This document shows, one piece after another, positions 8,324 to 20,665 of a stretch of DNA of 64,000 bases. Origin of the DNA: SABY01 sp964593705 (GTDB lineage Bacteria > Bacteroidota > Bacteroidia > Bacteroidales > 4484-276); the NCBI GenBank assembly GCA_964593705.1, contig CAZQIV010000017.1:4285-68284 (forward strand), in the 5' to 3' direction. The notes beneath the pieces are model-generated. The model saw only the letters and a list, made by a program, of their open reading frames with translations, ran no database searches and had not been told where the DNA came from. Made by a program: the position numbers and the translations under genes. Numbering within the stretch: the stretch's first letter is position 1; every line of letters begins with the position of its first letter.

Positions 8324-11300
8324 GGATGATATATTTTATAAATACTTTTTCCGTTTTGAGCTGTGGCACTATTGTGGAGCATGCTCCACTGCTTACCATC
8401 ACCACATAAACTCCTGCTTCCAAATTCACAGGTATAGTCGTCATGTCGCTTCCGCTGATGTTCTGCTCTAATACAATTCTTCCCATCACATCCGAAATCA
8501 TAACATTTCCGTTTTCCGCTCCTTTGATGAAAATCTGCTGATCAGCAGCATAAATCAAAATGTTGCTTTCGCTGATTTGATTTTCTTCAATTCCAACAGC
8601 ATTTAAATGAAGCTTAAAACGTTTTTCATCATCGGTAACCTCCCATACAAATTCGTAATCATCCCGATAGCTATCGGGACTGAGCTCGTGGAAGCTTCCG
8701 GTTTTAGTGTCTTCTAACAATGCTTTTGTAATGCCGTCCATCTCTTTTGCTGAAATCGAGTAAATCCCGCCGGTCTCATTTTCAAAGCCCAGCTGAATGG
8801 TTTCAGTTTCGGGCCTTGTATCGATAGCTAATTTATAATCTTGGCCATAAGCATACAACTGCGAAACTCCATCCGCTCCCGAAACAAATTTCAGCGCATC
8901 GTTGCGCAGGTCGAAACCTGGAGAGGTCTCTGCATCAAATCGGATAAACAGTTCATCGGTACTTTCGCCACTGCGGGCTAAGAGCACAATGCCGTTTTGA
9001 ATTTTGGATTTGTAAAAACTTGTTGCCCCCGAATGTGTTCTGTCGTTATTTGTGAGTTCAAAAGTTCCTGTACCGGCGGTGGTGTTGCTTTCGTCTGCTA
9101 CGATAAAGAAGCCCTGCATTGGCGGAATGTACTGAGATCCTGAACCTGCACCGCTATTCCATTCGACATAGTCGCCAGCACCTGCATTGGCTGCGGGATC
9201 CCAATAATAAACGGCACCCCAGGTATCGTCCAGTCCGCTCCAATCGATGGAAGAAGGATAAGGATTTCCAAGCAGGTTGGCTCCATCGTTGCCTTCGGCA
9301 GGATTTGGGAAATTACTACTCAGGGTTATGGCTGCTGATTGCAAGCCTGTGAGCGGCGTTCCGGTATAAGTATAATCCGATTTACTTCCAGTAGTCCACA
9401 ACGCATATCCAAAGTTTGTGTTGAGTGGTGTAGCAGGTTCTATAATGTCGTCCCAACCCGGAACGGTTTCGTCCCAGTTTTGCAGGTAATCCAGCAGGAA
9501 GATGTTCGCCGTAATGCCTGTTGTGGGTATGGATATCAGATGCCATTCTCCATCATCAACCGACAGATTCATGTTGATAGTTCCATTGTTGGTAATCGTG
9601 CCATTGGTGATAAGCGAGCCACCGGATTCAACGGTAAGGCTGGCCCCATCATTAACATTCATATCATTACAATCGGCTGCTATACCCGATGCAAGCAAAG
9701 GATCAGTAGCAGTAACAGGAATGCACACATCGTAGGTACCTAATGGAACTATATCCCCTTGCCAGTTTGTTGTAGTTTCCCATGCACTTGTACTTGCCCC
9801 GGCAGTCCAGGATATGGATGCCACAGGATCGATGTCGTATTGATATTCATAAGCACCCATGTCAATGTCTCCAGCCGAACCATCTGTTTTGCTTAATTTT
9901 CGACCATAATTTGGGCCCCGGATATCATAGCTTTCGGAGATTGCTGAATTATTACCTGCATCAGCACATGGTGATATACCTGTAATTAAGCAAGCTGGAT
10001 CGCCCGTACACACAAACATGGGGTCAACGTCGATGTTGCTGCCACCATCGGTGCCCAAAGCAGCTAACCAGCTACCACCGCTACCGTTACTTCCTTGAAT
10101 GTCGCAATAAGAAATTGCAGCGGTACCTCCATTAGAATGAGAAATTTCATCTCCTGCAATTGTTGCCGCGTCCCAGAAGATACAATTCGTGATAATAAGA
10201 TTACCAGCAGAATTATTAATTGCTGGTCCTATTAATGATATGTTGGCAGCGAAACTACAATTAATCAGTGTAGCATCTACTGTACCAGAAGTCGCACTAT
10301 TATTAATTACGCCAGACGTAACTCCATCATTGTTTGAAAAGCTGCAATTAATCAAGGTAGGGTTGCAAATGCCATTAGGTACATTTGTTGTGTTGTGAAT
10401 CGCTCCTCCATAGGTTGCTTTATTACCCGAAAAATTGCAACTAACAAATTCAGGGTTGCAAGTACCACCACCTTGATTTGCAAGGATTTTAACTGCGCCT
10501 CCATTAATAGCAAAATTACCCAAAAATCTGCAATTAAATATTGAAGGACTGGATTCCTTACCGGCTACGCTTGTGTGGCAGTTAAGACCTGCACCGTCAC
10601 CATGCCCGGCAGTCACATAAAAGCCATTTAATTCGCACAATCCGCTAATACTTGTTCCGCTGGTAACTTCAGCTTTTACTATAATGCTACTGTTGGTACC
10701 AACTTTGTCGTTGTATGTTTCAGCAATGTTGTTGCCATCGGTATTGAGGTCGTCTTGCTGGATATCGCCGGAGAAGATAGTCAGATTGGTAGTCCAATCC
10801 CTTTGGGTAAGCACGGTTTCGTTACCCGCAAAGCCACCATAAATTTTCACACCTTCAATCAGGTTGAAGGAGGCAGCCTGGTCATCATCAGTAACACCAT
10901 CACCTTCGTCAGGATAATAAACACCATCTGCCACCCAAATTTCATCCGTCGATACAGCCAGTGCCAGCCCGTCTTGGAGATACTGCTTGGCTTGGCCCAT
11001 GAAAGGCCATCGCCGTTGTTGGCTGTGTTTGCATCAACAAAAATAGTTTTTGGATATGCCACCCCACCTTCATAAGCTCCCATGTCGATGGTGGTGTTTT
11101 GTATCCTGGCATTACCTGCAAGATCCAATGTTTCGGAATTTGCTGTATTGTTCCCTACATCAATGGCCGGGGAACCCACATACAAACGTAAGTCACCATT
11201 GGCTGCATCCACAAATGACGGATCGGAGGCGATGTTGCCACCTTGATCGAAACCAAAAGTATCGTCCCAAGCTCCACCGCTACCGCCACAACCAGCTATA

Positions 11301-14300
11301 TCGCAATAGGAGATTTTTAAATCTATGTTTATGGTAAAATTAAAGATTTCGAATCCTGCAGTTGCTGTATTACCCCATAGGACGCAGTTTTTCATGAAAT
11401 GATTACTCGTTCCAAAATTGTAGGTATAGACTGCCCCTCCTTTTTCAACCGCACTGTTTCCCGAAAAACTACAATTTGTTATGGTAGCGTTAAGGTTGCC
11501 GTCAAAAAATGATGTTAGGGCAATTGCCCCTCCATTTTCGGCATTATTTCCCGAAAAACTGCAATTTGTTATTATTGGACTCACGGTTCCTGAACTTTGA
11601 GGGTAACATCCGATTGCTCCACCACTACTTATAGCCATATTCCCGGAAAAGCTACAATTTGTGACTTTTGCACTGGCTTCTAAACCTGCACCAAGAGAAT
11701 AGTAATATATTCCTCCACCATTTACTGCCGACCCGGCTGTAATATAAAAACCGTTTACTTCGCACGAGGAGGTAACACTTGTAACTGTACCATTCACATA
11801 TAATACATTGGTACTATTACTTCCAACTATATAAGTATATGCTTCGGCAATGTTGTTGCCATCAGTATTTGTGTCATTCCCATCAATATCACCGGAAAGG
11901 ATAGTTTCATTCGTTGCCCAATCCCTTTCTGTAAGCAGGGTTTCGGTACCGGCAAAACCTCCGTAAATCTTTACGCCATCAATTAGGTTGAAGGTGGCGG
12001 ACTGGTCGTTGTTGGTAACACCTGCACCCTCGTCGGGGTAGTAAACTCCACCGGCCACCCAAACAGCATCGGTCGAAACGGCCAGTGCCAAAGCAGATTG
12101 GAGATACTTTTTGGCAGTAGCCCATGAAAGGCCATCGCCCGAATCATCGGTTTTACTTACATCTACAAAAACTGTTTTGGAAGGTAGGGGCACACCGCCC
12201 TCGTAAGCTCCCAGGTCGATGGTGGTGTTTTGTATCCTGGCGTTACCCGCGAGGTCGTAGGTTTCTGTATTGGCTGCATTGTTCCCTACATCAATGGCAG
12301 GTGAACCTACATACAGACGAAGGTCGTTGTTTGCCGCATCAACAAAAGTAGGGTCGGAGTCGATATTGTTTCCGCCATCGTTGCCCAAAGCTACAAGCCA
12401 GCTAGCACCACTACCGTTGCTTCCTTGAATATCGCTATAAGAAATGGTTGCTGTGGCCGTATTATTGTATATTTCATTCCCATCTGTGGTAGCCGTATTT
12501 CCCCATAAGATAGAATTAGTAAGGACAGGGTGGCAAGTTCCGACAATAAGGAAATTATACATTGCACCGCCAGAATTTGTTGAGTTGTTAGCGGACATAC
12601 TGCAATTTGTAAAAGTTGGGTTACATGTTCCATCATTAGTCGCATAATTATAAAATCCACCGCCGGCTTCCGCTTCATTACCCGAAATACTACAGTTTGT
12701 TAAGGAAGGGCTGCAAGTACCTGAATATTGTGCCTTATTATACATAGCACCTCCATTGGACACAGCCGTGTTTTCGGTAAAACTACAATTGAGAAACGAA
12801 GGGTTACATGTTCCAGCGTTATATCCTAAATTATTAACAGCAGCACCACTTCCCGATTCGTTACCGGTAAAACTACAAGCGGTAAATGCCGGGCTACATA
12901 TTCCGGTTGAACCAGCATAATTATAAACAGCACCTCCAACTCCTCCGTTCTTATTACCCGAAAAAGTACAATTTGTAATTGATGGTGTGATTTCCTGACC
13001 AAATGAGATTGCTGAACAATATAGCCCTGCACCGGAGCCGTCTGAACCACCAGTAATATAGAAGCCATTTATTTCGCAGGTACTTGAAATATTCCCCCCC
13101 AAGGCATTGGCTTTTAGTAAATAATAAGTGTTGTTTCCTTGTATGTCGCTACCAGTTTCAGCAATGTAGTTCCCATCGGTGTTGGTATCGTCTTGCTGGA
13201 TATCGCCTGAGATAATGGTAAGATTGGTGACCCAATCCCTTTCTGTTAGCAAGGTTTCGTTGCCCGCAAAGCCACCAAAGATTTTCACGCCTTCCATCAG
13301 GTTGAAGGTCTCATCCAGGACATCATTGGTCACTCCGGTGCCTTCATCGGGATAATAAACTCCACCGGCCACCCATATTACATCGCCCGAAGAGGCCAAT
13401 GCCAATCCTGATTGTAGATATTTTTTAGCAGTGACCCATGAAAGACCGTCGCCCGAATCGTCGGTCTTACTTGCATCCACATAAACTGTTTTGGGTGGAG
13501 GAGGTACTCCGCCCTCATAAGCACCCATGTCGATGGTGGTATTTTGAATCCTTGCATTTCCGCCCAGGTCGTAGGGTTCTGAATTTGCTGCGTTGTCGCC
13601 TACATCAATAGCGGGTGATCCAATAATCAAATGTAGGTCGTTATTGGCTGCATCGTAAAAGGTTGGATCGGAGTCGATGTTGTTGCCACCATCGTTGCCC
13701 AAAGTTGCAAGCCAGCTACCACCACTACCGTTGCTTCCTTGAATATCGCAATAGGAAATGCTTGCTGTGGCCGTATTATTGTATATTTCATTCCCATCTG
13801 TGGTAGCCGTATTTCCCCAGAAAATACAATTAGTAAGGGCAGTGTTACTTGATGCGGAGGCAAAATAATTATACATTGCACCTCCATAGCTTGTTGCGGT
13901 ATTGGCGGAAAAACTGCAATTTACAAAAGATGATGAACAGATTCCATCGTCATACGCATGATTATAAAATCCACCACCGGATCCTGCTACATTGCCCGAA
14001 ATACTACAGTTTATTAAAGACGGGTTGCACCTACCATAATAAAGAACTGCCTCACTATACATAGCACCTCCATAGTACACAGCAGTGTTTTCGGTAAAAC
14101 TACAATTGAGAAACGAAGGGTTACATATCCCTAAATTAAATCCCATATTATAAATAGCAGCCCCTTTTCCCGATTCGTTACCAGTAAAACTACAATCGGA
14201 AAATGAAGGACTGGATGTTCCAGCAGAACCACCATAATTATATACAGCACCTCCACTTCCTCCGTTCTTATTACCCGAAAAAGCACAATTTAAAATGGAT

Positions 14301-17300
14301 GGTGAGGCTACTTGACCAGATGAGGTTGCATAACAATATAGCCCTGCACCTTCGTCGCCGGAGCCACCAGTAATATAAAAGCCATTTAATTCGCAGGCAC
14401 TTGTAATATTCCCACCCGATGCATCGGCTTTTAGTAAATTATAAGTGTTGCTTCCTTGTATGTCGCTACCAGTTTCAGCAATGTAGTTCCCATCGGTGTT
14501 GGTATCGTCTTGCTCTATATCGCCGGAAAGGATAGTAAGATTAGTGGGCCAATCTCTTTGTGTGAGCAGGGTTTCGATGCCGGCAAAACCTCCGTAAATC
14601 TTTACGCCCTCAATCAGGACGAAGGAGGCGGACCGATCGTTGTTGGTAACACTACCTCCCTCGTCGGGATAGTAAACACCATCAGCCACCCATATTACAT
14701 CGCCCGAAGAGGCAAGGGCTAAACCAGATTGTAGATATTTTTTGGCTGTGGCCCATGAAAGACCATCACCTGTATCATCGGTTTTATTTGCATCCACATA
14801 AACTGTTATTGAGGGTATTGAGGCCCCACCTTCATAAGCTCCCATGTCGATGGTTCCATTTTGTATCCTGGCATTACCTGCAAGATCCAAGGTTTCGTTA
14901 TTGGCCGCGTTGTTCCCGGCATCAATGGCCGGCGAACCAGTGTACAAACGAAGATCATCGTTCGCGGCATCTAAAAAGGTGGGGTCAACATCGATGTTAT
15001 TTCCGCCATCGGCACCAAATGCTGCTACCCAACTACCACTGCCACCACTACCTTCTATATCGCAATAGGAAAAGGTTGGTGAGCCAATCGAACTAATTAT
15101 ATTGGGGTTACCACTTGCTGCTGTATTGCCCCAAATTATAGTATTTGTAACAACAGGGTTAGATGTTCCGGGGGCCGTAACTAAAGTGTACATACCTCCA
15201 CCATAAGCAATCGAATAATTGGCAGACATGCTACAATTTATATAGGAAGGGCTACAAGTGCCGTTATCGCGTGCATAATTGAATATTGCGCCACCCGATT
15301 GCCCTTGGTTGCCCGACATGCTACAATTTGTATAGGAAGGGTTACAAATACCATTGGCATTTCCATCTGCCCTGTTGGTTATTGCTCCGCCCCACACAGG
15401 TGTAGTGTTATCTGTAAAAATACAGTTTAGAAAAGACGGGCTACATGTTCCTGTACCACCAAGATTAAAAACGGCACCACTATTACCTCCGTAATTACCC
15501 GAAAAACTACAAGAGCTTATTGCGGGGTTACATGTTGCAAGTGAATTACTAAAATTGTACAAGGCTCCTCCATAACCGGTTGCCTTGTTACCTACAAAAC
15601 TACAATTAGTTATGGTCGGGCTGACTTCATTGCCAAATCCGCTCGCATAGCAATAAAGCCCCCCACCATTTCCGGGAGTAGAGGCGGCAGTAACATAAAA
15701 ACCATTTACTTCGCATGATGAGGTAATACTTGCTGCGGGACCATCGGCTTTCATTACATAGTAGCTATTGTTACCTGCAATGTCGGAGTATGATTCAACA
15801 ATGCCACCTGTGTTGGTGTCGTTCCCATCAATATCACCCGAAAGGATAGTAAGATTAATGGCCCAATCCCTTTGTGTGAGCAGGGTTTCGGTGCCTTCAA
15901 AACCACCGTAAAGTTTTACTCCATCTTTGAGGTAGAATTTAGCATCTTGGTCGTTTAGGGTAACTCCATCCCCTTGGTCGGGGTAGTAAACACCATTGGC
16001 CACCCAAACGGCATCGCCCGAAACGGCCAGGGCATATCCTGATTGGAGGTACTTTTTGGCAGTCGCCCAGGAAAGGCCATCGCCAGTGTCGTCTGTCTTA
16101 CTTGCATCAACATAAACTGTTTTTGGAGGAACTACTACCCCTCCTTCATAAGCACCCATGTCGATGGTTGTATTTTGTATCCTGGCATTGCCTGCAAGAT
16201 CTTGTGTTTCAGAATTGGCAGAATTGTTCCCAACATCAATGGCCGGCGAACCAGTGTACAAACGAAGGTCGTCGTTCGCAGCATCCACGAAGGTTGGGTC
16301 CAAGTCGATGTTGTTGCCACCATCGGTACCAAAAGCTACTACCCAACTGCCACTGCCACCGCTGCCTTCAATATCGCAATAAGAAAAGGTTGGTGTGCCA
16401 ACCGAATTTAATATATTGGGGTAGCCACTTGCTGCAGTATTGCCCCATATTATAGTATTTGTAACAACGGGAACCGATGTTCCGGGCCAGGTAATTAAAG
16501 TGTACATACCACCACCATAAGCAATCGAATGGTTGGCGGACATACTTACATTTGTAAAGGAAGGGCTACAAGTCCCGTTATCGCGGGCATAATTAAAAAT
16601 CGCGCCACCCGATTGCCCCTGGTTGCCCGACATGCTACAATTTGTAAGTGAAGGGTTGCAAATCCCACTGGCACTTAGGTCTCCCCTGTTGGTCATGGCA
16701 CCGCCCCAAACCGATGTAGTGTTACCCGTAAAATTACAGTTTATGAACGATGGGCTGCAAGTGCCACCAGAACCATGATTAAAAACCGCGCCACTATTGC
16801 CTCCACTGTTACCCGAGAAACTACAGTTGCTTATTGAAGGATTACATGTTCCGAGGGAAACACTATAATTGTACATCGCACCTCCAAAACCTGTTGCCTT
16901 GTTGCCCATAAAACTACAATTTGCTATTGCAGGGCTGGCTGTTTTGCCCGATCCGCTTACATAACAATAAAGCCCTCCTCCAGTTGCAGAAGAAGAACCA
17001 GCAGTAACATAAAAGCCATTTATTTCGCAAGCCCCGGTAATACTTGTGGTAGAACCATCGGCTTTTAACACATTGTAGCTGTTGCTGCCCGCAATGTCGG
17101 TGTATGATTCAACAATACCACTGGTGTTGGTGTCGTTTCCATCGATATCGCCGGAAAGGATGGTAAGGTTGGTAGCCCAATCCCTTTCTGTGAGCAGGGT
17201 TTCGGTACCTGCAAAGCCACCATAAATTTTTACGCCTCCAATCAGGTTGTAGGTAGCAGCCAGGTCGTTGTTGGTAACTCCATCCCCTTCATCGGGGTAA

Positions 17301-18635
17301 TAAACGCCATCGGCTACCCAAACTTGATCGCCCGAAGTGGTAAGGGCCAGCCCCGATTGAAGATACTTTTTTGCGGTGGCCCAGGAGGAGCCATCGCCGC
17401 TATCATCAGCTTTGCTTGCGTCCACATAAACAATGGGCAAAGGCGTACCCCCTTCGTAAGGCCCCATATCGATGGTTGTATTCTGTATCCTCGCGTTTCC
17501 CGCGAGGTCATACGATTCTGAATTTGCTGTATTATCTCCCGCATCAATAGCAGGCGAACCTGCATACACGCGAAGGTTGCCGGTGGAAGCATCGACAAAA
17601 GTTGGGTCGGAGTCGATGTTGTTTCCGCCATCGGTGCCCAAATTCGTATCCCAACTTGTACTTCCACCCGATCCGGCTATATCGCAATTTGATATGTTAC
17701 AAGTTGCAGCATTATTAAAAATTTCGTTTCCTGATGTTCCTGCCGTATTTCCCCATACGACACAGTTTTTCATAATGTTAGTGCTTGTTCCAAAAGTATT
17801 AGAAATACCGATTGCCCCTCCACTTGTAGTAGCGCTATTTTCGGAAAAACTGCAATTTGTAATCGTTGCGTTAAAGACTCCGAACCATGTATTTATGTTA
17901 ATTGCTCCTCCATTATTTGCGTTGTTCCCCGAAAAACTGCAATTTGTAATGCTTGGGCTGCTAGTTCCTGAGCCTGCTCCGTAACTATTGATTGCTGCTC
18001 CATTACCTGTAGCCTTATGCCCGGAGAACCAACAATTGGTGATTTTCGCACTGGCTTCAAATACTGATGCGGAATAGTAATATATCCCACATCCGCCTCC
18101 GCCAGACGTACCCGGCTGTAATATAAAAGCCGTTTACTTCGCAGGAGGAAGTAATACTTGTAGCCGAAGCATCTACATTTAATATACGATTACTATTGCC
18201 GCCCTGTATGTCAGTGTACGTTTCCGCAATGAAGTTTCCATCGGTATTGGTATCGTCTTGCTCTATATCGCCGGAAAGGATAGTAAGATTAGTGGCCCAA
18301 TCCCTTTGCATGGGCCGGGATTCGGTGCCTACAAAACCACCGTAAAGTTTAACTCCATCTTTAAGGTCGAATTTAGCAGCCTGGTCGTTGTTGGTCACAC
18401 CTGTTCCTTCGTCGGGGTAGTAAACGCCATCGGCCACCCAAATTTCATCGCCCGAGGAGGCCATGGCATACGCTGATTGAAGATACTTCTTGGCTGTGGC
18501 CCAGCTAAGGCCGTCGCCGGTATCGTCGGCTTTGTCTATGTCAACATAGTAAGTGGTTGCCATTAAATAGCCTGGTAATACCAACAGTAGCATTACCACC
18601 AGTGCTTTTTTTGTCAAATTGTTAATTTGTTTCAT
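8316..18635 (-). pseudogene. Giant T9SS-secreted beta-helix repeat protein, broken by two frameshifts
   Basis: Three minus-strand frames form one gene of about 3,440 codons. The first frame (18635 to ~18105) has a signal peptide (MKQINNLTKKALVVML...) and the first repeat; a one-base shift at about 18105 (ITAG / TSGGGGCG) leads into the long middle frame, and a one-base deletion at about 10997 (SWA / KQYLQ; other units read WATAKKYLQ) leads into the last frame. Seven units of roughly 370-450 residues each open with VYVDASKTDDSGDGLSW-type motifs (near 18540, 17400, 16100, 14780, 13460, 12150 and 11030) and contain many NCSFSGN / GGAIYN short repeats, the pattern of right-handed beta-helix polymorphic outer-membrane-like proteins. 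The C-terminus (VMISDVMGRIVLEQNIS...AGVYVVMV) is a T9SS sorting domain. Likely a surface adhesin. Sequencing error is possible at both shifts. Confidence 0.85.
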
Positions 18636-18694
18636 GTAAAATAAAATTTAATTAGAACTTATTATTAAATGTTTAGATGCTATTTTTTAATCTC

Positions 18695-18835
18695 TCAGTC
18701 GGTCCGTTTTTCACCTGCTGCCTTTTTCAGCGCCTCCTCTCCAATAATTTTTTGGAGGGCCTTTTTACTTTGCATACGTTGCTCGATAAAGTTCTTTACC
18801 AGTTCCGTGGTTGATATTTTCTTTTGCTTTTTCAT
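18695..18835 (-). CDS. Small basic hypothetical protein
   Basis: A 46-residue ORF from the ATG at 18835 (MKKQKKISTTELVKNF...), Lys-rich and predicted helical. A longer frame opens at 18919, but the Lys-rich start at 18835 looks more natural. It lies just upstream of the giant beta-helix gene on the same strand. I do not recognise a family; it may be a real small gene or chance. Confidence 0.3.
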   Translation of the reverse strand: MKKQKKISTTELVKNFIEQRMQSKKALQKIIGEEALKKAAGEKRTD

Positions 18836-19768
18836 TATCAGAAAAATGATGAATTTGGTCTGCTGCAAAAGTACAGGGAGGCAAGCAGTTTTCAGCTTTT
18901 TCGTACTATACATGTTCAATACATAAAACTATACATGTTCTATACAAGGGTGGTGGAAGTCCATAATTAGTATTCGTCTATAAAGTCCAACTTATGCGTT
19001 GTTGCTCAAAATCCAAATCCTTATCCCGCCCAATGCAGCCATTTTATTAGGGGTAATAATTAGTGGTTTTCGATTGTTAATAGATTGACAAACAATTTAT
19101 CAAGATAAATTTACAAAACTCAATTATGGCGGCTGTGGTATTCAAATAGCGAAACCTCCCGCATGGGGCGGGACAGGCTGTACCGGGTTTTTCGAATCAC
19201 GGAAATTCTTATGAGCTACAATACCTAAACTCCTACGGAGTTTTTTCAACCCGGTACGGGTTGTGGTATTGTAGTTAAATATAAGACCAGAAGGGTTTTA
19301 CAACTCCGTAGGAGTTGCGCAATAAAGTATTTAATTAAAGAAAACAAAGAGTAAAAAATAAGAATATCAGAAAGATACAAAAGGTCATCCAAATTTAAGT
19401 GTCCGCCAAAAAGAATATTAGTAAATTGAGCTATTAATGTATAGGTTTTTAGTCTGGTACAATTTATTTACTAAATTGAATGGCTGAAAAAACGGAGGAG
19501 GGTATGGTGATTTCATAATTCCCCTGTACAGGGGCTATTGAAAAGTACCGACTTTATGGACAGACTCAAATTAGGGGTGGGAGGTAAAGAGAAAATGACG
19601 AGACAAGTATCCATACACTCTGGTTTTAACCGCGTTGTTGGTTTGAGCTTGTGCAGCATTTTTGATGCAGGGAGCAAGCATGCGCCGGGCATGGACTTTA
19701 ACCCAAAACGAAGCCCACGAAATCTATAAAATAGGCTATTGTGGTTTTTTGATAACTATGTTTTGAGG
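18836..19768. other. Intergenic region, about 930 bp, with palindromes and an IS-end-like remnant
   Basis: No convincing gene. A hairpin at 19216-19274 (CTACAATACC / GGTATTGTAG) encloses the palindrome AACTCCTACGGAGTT (19229-19243); a second palindrome CAACTCCGTAGGAGTTG is at 19301-19317. Around 19540-19575 the minus strand reads CTGTCCATAAAGTCG, close to TTGTCCATAGAGTCG at ~50808 beside the decayed transposase, so this may be an insertion-sequence end. The open frame at 19538-19729 has no recognisable product. Confidence 0.5.
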
Positions 19769-20653
19769 TTAAAGCTCGGACAAGAAAATAAAGAGAGTTT
19801 CTTTATGTTGAAGCTTTAATTTTTTTCGGATACGGTAACGGGCAACATCAATACTGTGGGGTATCTGCCCTGTGATGGCCGAAATATCTTTTGAGGAAAA
19901 GTTGAGTTTGATAAACGCGCACAATTTGAGTTCATTCTGTGAGAGTAAAGGGCAATGGGCTTGCAGATTTTTGAAAAAACTACTGTGGACATTCTCAAAA
20001 TACTTCCTGAATTCCTCCCAAACAGATTGCTTACTACTGATGTTCAATTTTTTTATAACACTTTGGATATGTTCCTCTATGGTTTCGTTATCGCTTATTT
20101 CGAGGATTTTTTGTAAGTCTTCGCCAATGGATTTCAACAACTCCTGGTTGCGGATATTGTTCAGGGTATTTACCGTTAACTCTTTGTCCTTAATGGCAAG
20201 GTTGCTTATCAACAGTTCATTTTCTTTGCTGTGTAATTCTTCTTTTTGATTCTGAATAATTTTGTGCGATTCCATTAATTCCAACATCGAGCGTATCCGT
20301 GCCAGCAATTCCACCTCGTCGACGGGTTTGCGCACAAAATCCACGGCACCGACTTCAAGGGCTGCCATCAGGTTTTTGGACGATGTCATCATGCCGGTAC
20401 ACATAATTACCGGAATTTGACGGGTGAGGGTTTTCATCTTTAGTTTTTCAATTAACTCCAGACCCGACATATATGGCATTTCCCAATCGGTGATAATCAG
20501 GTCGGGTAATCTGGTGGATGCAATTTCCAAGGCTTCGGCAGGATATATTGTCCGTAGAATATTGTAAGGCTTTCCTGACTTATCAACAATATTCACTATC
20601 CTTTTAAGAAAAGCTGCCTCATCATCAACTATTAAAATCGTATAATTTTTCAT
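19769..20653 (-). CDS. Response regulator with receiver and C-terminal HTH domains
   Basis: A 294-residue regulator. The receiver domain covers residues 1-120 with acidic pocket D10/D11, phospho-acceptor D56 (LIITDWEMP) and the conserved Lys in VRKPVDE. A helical linker follows, and the C-terminus (about 235-294, LSQNELKLCAFIKLNFSSKD...) resembles the LuxR-like HTH found in Bacteroidota TPR regulators. It begins 12 bp after the stop of the histidine kinase at 20666-23017 on the same strand, so the two form a two-component operon. Target genes cannot be read from the sequence. Confidence 0.9.
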   Translation of the reverse strand: MKNYTILIVDDEAAFLKRIVNIVDKSGKPYNILRTIYPAEALEIASTRLPDLIITDWEMPYMSGLELIEKLKMKTLTRQIPVIMCTGMMTSSKNLMAALEVGAVDFVRKPVDEVELLARIRSMLELMESHKIIQNQKEELHSKENELLISNLAIKDKELTVNTLNNIRNQELLKSIGEDLQKILEISDNETIEEHIQSVIKKLNISSKQSVWEEFRKYFENVHSSFFKNLQAHCPLLSQNELKLCAFIKLNFSSKDISAITGQIPHSIDVARYRIRKKLKLQHKETLFIFLSEL

Positions 20654-20665
20654 CTAATTTCAGAA

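Noticed and set aside
10859..17773. Treating the middle frame of the giant gene as a separate gene
   Set aside because: It has no signal peptide or sorting domain and joins both neighbouring frames in mid-repeat by one-base shifts; a single broken gene explains it better.
11050..17984. Many plus-strand ORFs of 60-170 codons opposite the giant gene
   Set aside because: They recur at the same offset in each repeat unit and are antisense shadows of the beta-helix gene.
8316..18635. The periodic repeats of the giant gene as a CRISPR or satellite array
   Set aside because: Units are over 1 kb, diverged and keep a protein reading frame; they are protein repeats.
19538..19729. 63-codon ORF as a gene
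   Set aside because: No recognisable family, low-quality start and overlap with an IS-end-like sequence; more likely chance.
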